8,201 bases of DNA from Desulfocapsa sp. (GCA_029935135.1 JAOZKX010000075.1:1-8201); one strand, 5' to 3'. Numbered from the stretch's first letter, positions 1 through 6,431 are shown. Notes: a model not told the origin generated them from the letters alone. Numbers and translations are program-made.

Positions 1-1
1 T

Positions 2-1642
2 CTCCGTTCAGTCTTTGCCGATCGTCTCTATTTTAAATATAGAGAAAATAAAGTTGTTGCCCATACAGCAGAGCAAATTGAACAACTTCAAAAGCAGAGA
101 GAAAAAGAGGAAAAAACGCAGGAACTTATCAGTTATGGGGCTGGCTTTCTCAAGCAAATCAACGACGGTAAGGCGGAAGACACAACGAGCGAGAAGGACA
201 CCGAAGTCTTAGCTATTATGCGTGATTTTTACCTGTTCGGCAACGATTGCAAACAGGCGGATATCGCCAGACAGATTCTAAAAGCTGCGGGCCTGAACCG
301 TCCACATGACCCCTTTCACATTCTTGTGAAGGCAAATGTCTGGGACAATAATGAAAACATCCCCCTGCTGCGCAATGAACAACCGGTAATTTTCCCTCTC
401 CTGGCCATTCAACAGGCAGAAATGCTTCTCCAGCAGGATACCGAGAAACTGCTCCTGGACCCGGCCCGTAAAGACCTGACTCACCTGAGTCCCATGACCA
501 TCGACGGAGCATCCACCCTTGACTTTGACGATGCCCTTACTGTTGAAGAGAAAGACGATAACTACCTGATAGGAATACACATCTCTGATGTCGCCCATTA
601 TGTCAGACCTGAAGACCCGCTTTTTCAGGAAGCAATGCAGCGCGGAACCTCCATCTATTTCCCGGAAGGTCAAATTCCCATGCTTCCCAGACACCTTTCC
701 CAGGGAATCTGCAGTCTGATTCAGGGAGAACTGCGAGCCGCACTCAGCTTTATGATACTGCTCTCAAAAGATGCCGAGGTGTTACGTGTTCGCATCTACC
801 CATCTGTGATCAAAGTTGCAAGACGTCTTACTTACGATGAAGTGGACACCATGATCGACACGGATCCCGAGATTCGAATCCTCAACAATCTACGCATCAA
901 GCTTCGCAACAAACGTCTGGACTCCGGTGCCCTGCTCCTCCCCTTCCCGGATGTAAATATCCATATCCACCATGGCAACAAAGTACAGGTAAGTCTTTCT
1001 GACAGTGATACACCGGCCCGGACCCTGGTCTCAGAGATGATGATCCTGACCAATACGGAAGCTGCCAGATTCGTGGCTGACCGGATGGTACCGGGCCTGT
1101 TTCGCTCCCAGAAACCTCCACGAAAAAGGGTTGTGCACGGTCTTGACAATGACCTCTTTCTCAACTCCAGACAACGAAAGATGTTATCCCGCGGTGAACT
1201 GCTGACAGAGGCAAAGGCCCATAGCGGACTTGGAGTGGAGCAGTACAGCACCGTAACATCCCCCATTCGCCGTCTGCTCGACTTGGTTATGCAGCATCAA
1301 ATTCATTCCCTGGTACGAAGGGAAGAAATTCGTTTCAGCGATGAAATGTGTAAAGATTTCACTGCAGTAATAAGTAGGACCCTGGCCCGAGCCAACTCCA
1401 TTCGCCAACAACGCCACCATTACTGGCTCCTGAAATACCTGGAAGCCAGAAAAGATCAGCTTCTCAATGCGCTGGTCATAGACTCCGGTCCCAAACGCGT
1501 ATTCCTTATTCTCACAGATATTCTGATGAATATAGATCTCCCAGCACCCTCAAGAAATCGTCCCGAGGCAGGCAGCCAGGTGATGGTGCGTGTTTCACGG
1601 GTGGACGCGCTGGATAATACGGTTCGATTTGAATGGGAATGA
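2..1642 (+). CDS. RNase II/R-family 3'-5' exoribonuclease (RNB domain), 5' end missing
   Basis: The frame is open from base 2, so the gene starts upstream of the window; 546 residues and the TGA stop are visible. The ATG at 218 is internal, since continuous coding precedes it. RNB proteins degrade RNA processively from the 3' end in the cytoplasm. Visible residues 1-75 are helical and charged. The RNB catalytic domain runs from about 160 to 470. It contains IDGASTLDFDDA, whose four aspartates (D168, D174, D176, D177) match the metal-binding set of RNase II. It also has HISDVAHYV, the GTSIYFPEGQIPMLP motif, and TSPIRRLLDL, whose first Arg (about 423) matches the catalytic Arg of RNase II. The last 60 residues resemble a C-terminal OB/S1-like fold. 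All key residues are present, so the enzyme is probably active. Whether it is orthologous to rnb or rnr is unclear because the N-terminal domains are not visible. A heptad array starts 5 nt after the stop. Confidence 0.93.
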   Translation, partial: LRSVFADRLYFKYRENKVVAHTAEQIEQLQKQREKEEKTQELISYGAGFLKQINDGKAEDTTSEKDTEVLAIMRDFYLFGNDCKQADIARQILKAAGLNRPHDPFHILVKANVWDNNENIPLLRNEQPVIFPLLAIQQAEMLLQQDTEKLLLDPARKDLTHLSPMTIDGASTLDFDDALTVEEKDDNYLIGIHISDVAHYVRPEDPLFQEAMQRGTSIYFPEGQIPMLPRHLSQGICSLIQGELRAALSFMILLSKDAEVLRVRIYPSVIKVARRLTYDEVDTMIDTDPEIRILNNLRIKLRNKRLDSGALLLPFPDVNIHIHHGNKVQVSLSDSDTPARTLVSEMMILTNTEAARFVADRMVPGLFRSQKPPRKRVVHGLDNDLFLNSRQRKMLSRGELLTEAKAHSGLGVEQYSTVTSPIRRLLDLVMQHQIHSLVRREEIRFSDEMCKDFTAVISRTLARANSIRQQRHHYWLLKYLEARKDQLLNALVIDSGPKRVFLILTDILMNIDLPAPSRNRPEAGSQVMVRVSRVDALDNTVRFEWE

Positions 1643-1647
1643 GATGG

Positions 1648-1703
1648 CGGTTTGCGGTTTGCGGTTTGCGGTTTGCGGTTTGCGGTTTGCGGTTTACGGT
1701 TTG
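1648..1703 (+). repeat. Heptad array 1: eight CGGTTTG units after the nuclease stop codon
   Basis: Eight head-to-tail 7-bp units fill 1648-1703. Seven read CGGTTTG and one (1690-1696) reads CGGTTTA. The array begins 5 nt after the nuclease TGA and ends at the base adjoining the TAG of the convergent 66-residue gene. It is the most homogeneous of five related arrays in the window, which suggests recent expansion by replication slippage. Every unit supplies a GG step, so the sense RNA could in principle form a two-tier G-quadruplex; this is inference. Confidence 0.95.
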
Positions 1704-1904
1704 CTAACGCCTGTTCAGGTTACAACCGTTGACTTGGGTCAATGTTTGTGAAAGGGTCTGGAAAAAGAGTGCTGCAGCCTGATCCTCTTGATCCTGCTCC
1801 AATCGTTTCTCATAAAATGTAAAGAGTCCGGTCAACACATGAGGGATATCCTCTTCCTCAAGCTCCCCCACCATCTCCCAAAGATCATTTGTATTTACTT
1901 TCAT
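1704..1904 (-). CDS. Small acidic protein of unknown function (66 aa)
   Basis: The ATG is at 1904 and the TAG at 1706-1704. The protein is predicted to be soluble and mostly helical. Its N-terminal half is acidic (GELEEEDIPHVLTGLF), its middle is rich in Glu, Gln and Ala, and its end is polar and basic (GCNLNRR) with the only cysteine. There is no signal peptide or membrane segment. A good ribosome site (GAGGT, 8 nt before ATG) supports expression. It lies 46 nt downstream of rfbC on the same strand, so it may be cotranscribed with rfbBC, and it converges on the nuclease gene. The ribosome site is formed by the last units of heptad array 2, and the stop codon abuts array 1, so the gene is bracketed by oppositely oriented arrays. 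The overall pattern looks like a real conserved small protein, but I cannot name a family or function. Confidence 0.7.
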   Translation of the reverse strand: MKVNTNDLWEMVGELEEEDIPHVLTGLFTFYEKRLEQDQEDQAAALFFQTLSQTLTQVNGCNLNRR

Positions 1905-1909
1905 AGTTT

Positions 1910-1944
1910 CTTACCTCAAACCGCATACCGCACACCGCACACCT
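1910..1944 (-). repeat. Heptad array 2: five units after the rfbC stop codon
   Basis: Read on the minus strand from 1944, five contiguous heptads occur: AGGTGTG, CGGTGTG, CGGTATG, CGGTTTG and AGGTAAG. The array starts 6 nt after the rfbC TGA with the G-rich strand in the rfbC sense. The junction of the last two units makes the GAGGT ribosome site of the next gene, whose ATG follows 5 nt after the array. Confidence 0.9.
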
Positions 1945-1950
1945 ATCTTT

Positions 1951-2496
1951 TCACAGGTACATCTCCGCATCACAAAAAGCCAGTCCCTTAATATCTTTGC
2001 CGGAAAGCTGCGGTTCCCCTGTCAGGGGCCATTTAATAGCCAGTTCGGAGTCGTTCCAGATAATACATCGTTCGTGTTCGGGGGCGTAAAAATCAGTGGT
2101 CCGATACAGGAATTCGGCAACATCGGAGAGAACGAGAAATCCGTGTCCGAAGCCTTCGGGTACCCAGAGCGATTTTTTATTCTCTGCGCTCAGACTTTCT
2201 CCCACCCACTGACCAAATGTTGCTGAACTCTTGCGCAGATCAACGGCCACATCAAAAACTTCCCCCACAACCACCCGTACCAGTTTCCCCTGGGGGTGTT
2301 TGATCTGGTAGTGAATGCCACGTAAGACATCTTTTACAGAGCGGGAGTGGTTATCCTGGACAAACCGGGTATTCAATCCAGTATTCTTCTGCCATGCCTC
2401 TTCGTTATAGCTTTCATAAAAAAAACCGCGTTCATCCCCGAACACCGTGGGTTCAATAAGAAGCACATCGGGGATTGCGGTTGGTGTCACCTTCAT
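1951..2496 (-). CDS. rfbC: dTDP-4-dehydrorhamnose 3,5-epimerase
   Basis: RmlC/RfbC epimerises C3 and C5 of dTDP-4-keto-6-deoxy-glucose in the dTDP-L-rhamnose pathway, which feeds O-antigen or other surface polysaccharides; it acts in the cytoplasm. The 181-residue length is typical. The cupin fold is recognisable from DERGFFYESY (21-30), RFVQDNHSRS (44-53), VLRGIHYQ with the expected catalytic base His62, PQGKLVRV with Lys71, WVPEGFGHGF (111-120) and EFLYRTTDFY (128-137), which carries the likely general-acid Tyr131. Asp168 (SGKD) is the likely partner of His62. The ATG overlaps the rfbB stop (ATGA), and AGGGG lies just upstream, so translation is probably coupled to rfbB. It is followed by a heptad array and the 66-residue gene. 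Confidence 0.96.
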   Translation of the reverse strand: MKVTPTAIPDVLLIEPTVFGDERGFFYESYNEEAWQKNTGLNTRFVQDNHSRSVKDVLRGIHYQIKHPQGKLVRVVVGEVFDVAVDLRKSSATFGQWVGESLSAENKKSLWVPEGFGHGFLVLSDVAEFLYRTTDFYAPEHERCIIWNDSELAIKWPLTGEPQLSGKDIKGLAFCDAEMYL

Positions 2497-3551
2497 TTTG
2501 ACCCCTTTCGATATGAACCATCAATTATTGCAGCCACCCAATCCTGATTGGCCAGATACCAGTCCACAGTCTTCTCAATACCAACCTCAAAGGTGATTTT
2601 AGGCTCCCAGCCCAACTGATCTTTGATAAAGGAGGCATCAATGGCATATCGTCTGTCATGACCTAATCTGTCCTGCACAAACTCCATAAGCGATCGTCTT
2701 GGCTCACCCGATTCAGGCAGGCCGATTTTTTTGTCCAGGGTATCACAGATAAGGGTGACCACTTCCAGATTCTGTTTCTCGTTGTTGCCACCGATATTGT
2801 ACGATTGGCCAGACTTCCCTTTTGTTAACACTTCCACAATGGCCTCACAGTGATCCTTAACATAGAGCCAATCCCGGACATATTTGCCATCACCATAGAT
2901 GGGGAGTTTTTTCCCGGTCATGGAATTATGGAAGATCAGGGGAATCAACTTTTCGGGAAACTGATAAGGACCGTAATTATTAGAACAATTGGTTATAAGA
3001 ATGGGCATATCATAGGTATGAAAGTAGGCATTCACCAGATGATCAGATGAGGCCTTGGAGGCCGAATAGGGCGATCGTGGGTCAAAAGGAGTCGTTTCTG
3101 CAAACATCCCAGTATCACCAAGTGAGCCATACACTTCATCTGTGGAAACATGCAAAAAACAGGGATCAGCTCCCTTCCACGAATCAGTCAGCCAGTTTTT
3201 TCGTGCTGCCTCCAGGAGGGAAAATGTGCCCACGATATTGGTCTGAATAAATGCGGCAGGGCCGGTAATGGATCGATCTACATGGGATTCTGCGGCAAAA
3301 TGAACAACGGTGTCGATCTGTTCTTCTGCAAACAATTTCACCATGGCCTCAGCATCACAGATATCGGCATGGACGAAACGATACTGTTCACCCTCTTCAA
3401 TACCGCTGAGATTTTGCAGATTGCCGGCATAGGTCAGCTTATCAAGATTAATCACCCGCCAATCAGGATGGGCTTCAAGTAACAAACGGACAAAATTTGC
3501 CCCGATAAATCCACACCCGCCAGTGACCAGAACTCTACGACCTGTTTTCAT
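2493..3551 (-). CDS. rfbB: dTDP-glucose 4,6-dehydratase
   Basis: RmlB/RfbB converts dTDP-glucose to dTDP-4-keto-6-deoxyglucose with tightly bound NAD+. It is an extended short-chain dehydrogenase. With the start at 3551 the protein has 352 residues, the usual length. Visible motifs are the Rossmann loop GGCGFIG (11-17), HFAAESHVDRSI (84-95), the catalytic triplet Thr-Asp-Glu in STDEVYG (136-142), YSASK with Tyr162 and Lys166, TNCSNNYGP (187-195) and RDWLYVKDH (226-234). In-frame ATGs also occur at 3581 and 3611 and would add a lysine-rich 10- or 20-residue leader unlike the family. The 3611 ATG would also overlap a TATAAT box. I chose 3551 because MKTGRRVLVTGG matches normal family starts. 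Its 3' end overlaps rfbC by 4 bp. rfbA and rfbD are not next to it here. Confidence 0.96.
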   Translation of the reverse strand: MKTGRRVLVTGGCGFIGANFVRLLLEAHPDWRVINLDKLTYAGNLQNLSGIEEGEQYRFVHADICDAEAMVKLFAEEQIDTVVHFAAESHVDRSITGPAAFIQTNIVGTFSLLEAARKNWLTDSWKGADPCFLHVSTDEVYGSLGDTGMFAETTPFDPRSPYSASKASSDHLVNAYFHTYDMPILITNCSNNYGPYQFPEKLIPLIFHNSMTGKKLPIYGDGKYVRDWLYVKDHCEAIVEVLTKGKSGQSYNIGGNNEKQNLEVVTLICDTLDKKIGLPESGEPRRSLMEFVQDRLGHDRRYAIDASFIKDQLGWEPKITFEVGIEKTVDWYLANQDWVAAIIDGSYRKGSK

Positions 3552-3610
3552 TTTTCGCTCTTTTTTTTTGCCCTCTTCCATCTTCTTATTTTTATGACAG
3601 AATAGAGACA

Positions 3611-3616
3611 ATTATA
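3611..3616 (-). promoter_or_regulatory. Candidate -10 box for rfbB-rfbC
   Basis: The minus strand reads a perfect TATAAT about 60 nt upstream of the chosen rfbB ATG. No good -35 hexamer is found at 15-18 bp, so an activator may be needed or the match may be chance in this AT-rich stretch. If used, transcription would start downstream of the 3611 ATG, which supports a later start codon. Confidence 0.35.
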
Positions 3617-3742
3617 TGATATCAACAACAGTAGGAACCGCAGACAAAGCACTTATCCCAGCTTATTTCCATTTTATTTCCGGGGTTAGTTTACTTTATA
3701 TCGAAAAACGCCTATGGTGCTCTCGTCCAAATTCAAACATTT

Positions 3743-3748
3743 TATACT
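3743..3748 (+). promoter_or_regulatory. Candidate -10 box for prfC
   Basis: TATACT lies 38 nt upstream of the prfC ATG, in the 235-bp region between divergent rfbB and prfC. No convincing -35 hexamer is seen. The same region holds a direct repeat TTATTTCC at 3663-3670 and 3674-3681 (11-bp period, about one helical turn), which could be a regulator site. prfC itself has no clear Shine-Dalgarno sequence. Confidence 0.3.
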
Positions 3749-3786
3749 ACAAACACGCACAAATCTAAACAGATTAATCGATTATT

Positions 3787-5376
3787 ATGGGTAAACAGCT
3801 GGAACAGGAAGTCGCCAGACGACGAACATTTGGCATCATTAGCCATCCCGATGCCGGAAAGACAACACTTACAGAAAAGCTCCTCCTCTACGGCGGCGCA
3901 ATTAATCTTGCAGGTGCGGTTAAATCCAGAAAAGTGGCACGCCACGCAACCAGTGACTGGATGGCAATTGAGCAGGAACGCGGTATTTCCGTTACCACAT
4001 CGGTGATGAAATTCACCTATAACGACTATGAAATAAACCTGCTGGATACTCCAGGACATCAGGATTTCTCAGAAGACACCTACAGGGTTCTTACAGCTGT
4101 GGATTCCGCCATCATGGTAATTGATTCTGCCAAGGGCGTTGAAGCACAAACTGAAAAGTTGATGGAAGTCTGCCGCATGCGCAACACACCGCTTATCACC
4201 TTTATCAACAAGCTCGATCGTGATGGCCTGGATCCCCTTGATATCCTTGCCGATATTGAAGACAAGCTGCAGATCGAATGCACTCCCATGTCCTGGCCCA
4301 TTGGTATGGGAAAAAGCTTTAAGGGTGTATACAACCTGTATAAAAAGCAGATCCACCTCTTTACCGCCGGCCAACAAAGTCGTGACCAGGGCGGGATAAC
4401 CATAGACTCTTTAGATGACCCGCGTCTGGATGAGCTTCTCACCAAACATGACGCAGATCTCCTGCGGGAAGATATTGAACTGTTAGAAGGGGCTGCAAAT
4501 CCATTTGAATATGAGCACTACTTAAATGCAGGACAGACACCGGTATTTTTTGGTTCGGCCATCAACAATTTTGGCGTCCAGGAACTCTTAAACGGCTTTG
4601 TGGAGATGGCCCCTCCACCGGGAAATCGTCCAGCAACCACCAGGGATGTCTCGCCCAGCGAAGAATCCTTTTCCGGTTTTGCCTTTAAAATCCAGGCCAA
4701 TATGAACCCGGCACATCGTGATCGGATTGCCTTTTTTCGTATCTGTTCCGGACAATTCACCCGAGGAATGAAGGTAAGACATCACCGTCTCGGCAAGGAT
4801 ATCACTCTGGCCAACGCCACCATTTTCATGGCCCAGGATCGGGCAAATGTGGAAGAAGCATGGCCCGGCGACATTATCGGTCTCCACAATCATGGAACTA
4901 TTAAGATAGGTGATACCTTCACCACAAAAGAAGAGCTGAAATTCACCGGGATCCCCAACTTTGCCCCGGAACATTTCCGCCGGGTACTTCTCAAGAACCC
5001 GCTGAAGATGAAACAACTGCAGAAGGGAATGCAGCAGCTGGCGGAAGAAGGCGCTATCCAGGTTTTTCGCCCCATAATCGGGGCACACTACATTATGGGA
5101 GCTGTTGGGGTTCTCCAGTTTGAGGTAACCGTTGCCAGATTGAAAAATGAATACGGTGTGGAAGCCATCTATGAACCCATTGATTTCCAGGCAGCACGCT
5201 GGATCCACTGTGAGGACAAAAAACTCCTTGCAGAGTTTGAAAAGAAAAACCAGGCAGCCCTGGCCCTTGATGCGGAAGGCTTTCTCACCTACCTCGCGCA
5301 AAACGAATGGATGCTCAACTTCTTTATGGAAAAATGGCCGGATATCGAATTTCGGAAGACTAGAGAAAATGTTTAA
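3787..5376 (+). CDS. prfC: Peptide chain release factor 3 (RF3)
   Basis: RF3 is a translational GTPase that removes RF1/RF2 from the ribosome after termination and contributes to quality control. The 529-residue length equals that of E. coli PrfC. The G domain carries G1 SHPDAGKTT (19-27), the switch region [10 protein letters not shown] (65-74), G3 DTPGHQDF (87-94), G4 NKLD (141-144) and a G5-like GSAINNFGV. It continues into [29 protein letters not shown] and the RF3 C-terminal region with GVLQFEV. EF-G domains IV and V are absent, as expected. The start at 3787 places 18 residues before the G1 loop, matching the family. No strong ribosome site precedes it, which suggests modest or leader-dependent initiation. 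A heptad array starts 5 nt after the TAA. Confidence 0.97.
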   Translation: MGKQLEQEVARRRTFGIISHPDAGKTTLTEKLLLYGGAINLAGAVKSRKVARHATSDWMAIEQERGISVTTSVMKFTYNDYEINLLDTPGHQDFSEDTYRVLTAVDSAIMVIDSAKGVEAQTEKLMEVCRMRNTPLITFINKLDRDGLDPLDILADIEDKLQIECTPMSWPIGMGKSFKGVYNLYKKQIHLFTAGQQSRDQGGITIDSLDDPRLDELLTKHDADLLREDIELLEGAANPFEYEHYLNAGQTPVFFGSAINNFGVQELLNGFVEMAPPPGNRPATTRDVSPSEESFSGFAFKIQANMNPAHRDRIAFFRICSGQFTRGMKVRHHRLGKDITLANATIFMAQDRANVEEAWPGDIIGLHNHGTIKIGDTFTTKEELKFTGIPNFAPEHFRRVLLKNPLKMKQLQKGMQQLAEEGAIQVFRPIIGAHYIMGAVGVLQFEVTVARLKNEYGVEAIYEPIDFQAARWIHCEDKKLLAEFEKKNQAALALDAEGFLTYLAQNEWMLNFFMEKWPDIEFRKTRENV

Positions 5377-5381
5377 AACAA

Positions 5382-5412
5382 CGGTTTGAGGTGTGAGGTA
5401 TGCGGTATGAGG
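5382..5412 (+). repeat. Heptad array 3: four-plus units after the prfC stop codon
   Basis: Contiguous units CGGTTTG, AGGTGTG, AGGTATG and CGGTATG, then a partial AGG, start 5 nt after the prfC TAA with the G-rich strand in the prfC sense. The spacing and consensus match the arrays after the nuclease and rfbC genes. It faces array 4, which has the opposite orientation. Confidence 0.88.
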
Positions 5413-5461
5413 AAAATACAAAAGCTGAAAGTCCTTACCTCACACCGCCTACCGCATACCT
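5389..5461. terminator. Candidate bidirectional hairpin between convergent prfC and DUF134 genes
   Basis: The 24-nt arms 5389-5412 and 5438-5461, formed by heptad arrays 3 and 4, are reverse complementary at 20 of 24 positions, plus one G-U pair in the prfC-sense RNA. The loop is 25 nt. It sits exactly between two convergent stop codons, so a role in ending both transcripts is plausible. It has no U tract, so it is not a standard intrinsic terminator. No conventional terminator was found for either gene. Confidence 0.4.
5434..5461 (-). repeat. Heptad array 4: four units after the DUF134 stop codon
   Basis: Read on the minus strand from 5461, the units are AGGTATG, CGGTAGG, CGGTGTG and AGGTAAG. 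The array begins 5 nt after the DUF134 gene's TAG, with the G-rich strand in that gene's sense. Its last unit is identical to the last unit of array 2. Confidence 0.88.
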
Positions 5462-5466
5462 GTCCC

Positions 5467-5751
5467 CTAATCTTCATCAACAAAAACCAGCGCCTTTCCC
5501 TCAGAGAGTGCATCGGCTGTCTTTCTTCTGGCAATGGTGATTATTCGCTGAATGGTTCCCCTTGACACACCCATCTTCTGTCCGGCTTCTTCCTGGGTCA
5601 TCCCTTCCCGGTCACAGAGGCGCAGGGCCTCCATTTCATCACGGAAGATTTCCACCTTTTCCAGCTTGGACAATGGAGTTCCAGTGGGCTTAAATGCATG
5701 ACCACAGAAATCCCCTTCACATTTTCTCAGTTTTTTAGGTCGCGGTGACAT
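5467..5751 (-). CDS. DUF134-family helix-turn-helix protein (94 aa)
   Basis: The N-terminus MSPRPKK followed by FKPTGTPLSKLEKVEIFRDE and then EALRLCDREG is the DUF134 signature. An earlier in-frame ATG at 5856 would add 35 residues encoded partly by a REP-like hairpin, so I chose 5751, preceded by AGAAG. A helix-turn-helix resembling sigma factor region 4 spans about residues 51-72 (MTQEEAGQKMGVSRGTIQRI) and is followed by ARRKTADALSEGKAL. DUF134 proteins are presumed DNA-binding regulators. From general knowledge they are often found beside or fused to NifX/NifB-like domains, as here, where such a gene lies upstream on the same strand. Cys11, Cys16 and His18 could bind metal, which is inference. 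The 290-bp gap to the NifX-like gene contains a REPIN-like element, so cotranscription is uncertain. Confidence 0.88.
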   Translation of the reverse strand: MSPRPKKLRKCEGDFCGHAFKPTGTPLSKLEKVEIFRDEMEALRLCDREGMTQEEAGQKMGVSRGTIQRIITIARRKTADALSEGKALVFVDED

Positions 5752-5773
5752 AATTCTTCTAGTTTGATTTTCC

Positions 5774-5924
5774 TGATTACCATCAAAACTCAGGTAACTG
5801 CTAAGTTGAACTGTAGGAGCTCGCCCCTGCGAGCGATTTTCAAGGTTTGGCAACATGTTTATTCGCTCGCAAGGGGCGAGCTCCTACAACACTATGCAAC
5901 AAAGCTGAGCTTGAGTGGTAATCA
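5774..5924. repeat. Long degenerate palindrome enclosing the REPIN-like element
   Basis: TGATTACCA at 5774-5782 is exactly inverted at 5916-5924, about 36-38 nt outside the outer ends of the REP pair. Between these ends and the REP heads the two sides also share CTCAG and a TGC-TA-GT pattern with small gaps. This suggests that the whole 151-bp segment descends from one palindromic, MITE-like insertion. The outer boundary is not certain and no target duplication is obvious. Confidence 0.5.
5812..5888. mobile_element. REPIN-like element: inverted pair of REP hairpins headed TGTAGGAG
   Basis: The arms at 5812-5836 and 5863-5888 are perfect inverted copies except for one inserted base (CCCT versus CCCTT in the hairpin loop). 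They are separated by 26 nt. Each arm begins TGTAGGAG at its outer end and contains its own hairpin, GCTCGC-loop-GCGAGC. A GTAG/GGAG head followed by a short GC-rich hairpin is the layout of REP sequences mobilised by RAYT (REP-associated tyrosine) transposases, and two in inverted orientation make a REPIN. It is non-autonomous; no RAYT gene is visible in the window. It occupies the gap between the NifX-like and DUF134 genes. Confidence 0.82.
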
Positions 5925-6005
5925 AGTTGATTTTTTACATAAAAGGAACAAAGGAAAGCACAAGGCCCGGGGTTTCAAGTAAAGGCCAGAAAGTCTCTCC
6001 AGTTC

Positions 6006-6033
6006 CTTACCCAAAACCCAACACCTAATACCC
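6006..6033 (-). repeat. Heptad array 5: GGGTNTT variant after the NifX-like stop codon
   Basis: On the minus strand from 6033 the units are GGGTATT, AGGTGTT, GGGTTTT and GGGTAAG. The 7-bp period, GGT core, sense orientation and closing GGTAAG match the other arrays, but the last two bases of the unit are TT rather than TG. It begins 8 nt after the stop of the NifX-like gene. Confidence 0.8.
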
Positions 6034-6041
6034 ATCATCAC

Positions 6042-6431
6042 TCAGTGATGACAAGCACTTCCGCCGCCGCATGCCTGATCAGCATTCATCTTGGGTAGCT
6101 GACCTGCAGTGAATTTTTCCATAACAGCCGCTGCATTAGGGATGGAATCACGATCCGCCCAGTAGACATCAATGCCTACTTCAGCAAAACCCTGCATGGG
6201 TCGCGCTCCTATACCACCGACGACAATGGCCTGCACTCCTGCATCCCGCAGGAAATTTACCGGCACCATACAACCCCCCGCACCATGATCCGGCACCGGC
6301 AGCATCTCCACTGATGTAACTTTATTTTCTGCATCGACTTCCACCAGGGTAAAGACATCGCAATGTCCGAAATGGTCAGACCTGGTGGCTTCCATGCCTC
6401 CCGGATTATTTGTTGGTATTGCTATACGCAT
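6042..6431 (-). CDS. NifX/NafY-like (dinitrogenase iron-molybdenum cofactor family) protein
   Basis: This 129-residue protein belongs to the stand-alone NifX/NifB-C-terminal-like family, which includes the FeMo-cofactor carriers and many non-nitrogen-fixation members. The fold is shown by MRIAIPTNN (1-9), SDHFGHCDVFTLVEVD (18-33), HGAGGCMVPVNFL (49-61), VQAIVVGGIGARPMQGF (66-82) and a final helix. Likely ligands are His20, His23, Cys24, His49 and Cys54. The tail CGGGSACHH adds Cys121, Cys127, His128 and His129, a probable metal or Fe-S site beyond the core domain. AAGGAG lies 10 nt before ATG. It starts 48 nt after the transporter stop and is probably cotranscribed with it. No nif genes are seen, so nitrogenase assembly is not implied; binding of an Fe-S or metal cluster linked to the DUF134 regulator is more likely. 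A short palindrome (6035-6051) overlaps the stop codon. Confidence 0.9.
   Translation of the reverse strand: MRIAIPTNNPGGMEATRSDHFGHCDVFTLVEVDAENKVTSVEMLPVPDHGAGGCMVPVNFLRDAGVQAIVVGGIGARPMQGFAEVGIDVYWADRDSIPNAAAVMEKFTAGQLPKMNADQACGGGSACHH

Noticed and set aside
1648..1944. CRISPR array
   Set aside because: The repeats are 7 bp and contiguous with no spacers, and no cas gene is present.
3552..3611. Upstream in-frame starts for rfbB at 3581 and 3611
   Set aside because: They would add a lysine-rich leader unlike the family, and the 3611 ATG overlaps the candidate -10 box.
4588..5421. Long open frame antisense to prfC (277 codons)
   Set aside because: It is the mirror of a strongly coding prfC, with no family resemblance or independent start signals.
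5752..5856. N-terminal extension of the DUF134 protein to an ATG at 5856
   Set aside because: The extra 35 residues are encoded across a REP-like hairpin and flank, and the family starts at MSPRPKK.
6035..6051. 17-bp palindrome TCATCACTCAGTGATGA at the NifX-like stop codon, considered as a terminator
   Set aside because: It leaves only a 3-nt loop with a weak 7-bp AT/GC-mixed stem and no U tract; half of it is the His-His-stop coding sequence.
6042..6431. Assignment to nitrogenase cofactor assembly (nifX)
   Set aside because: No nif genes are nearby, and the stand-alone family is widespread outside nitrogen fixation.
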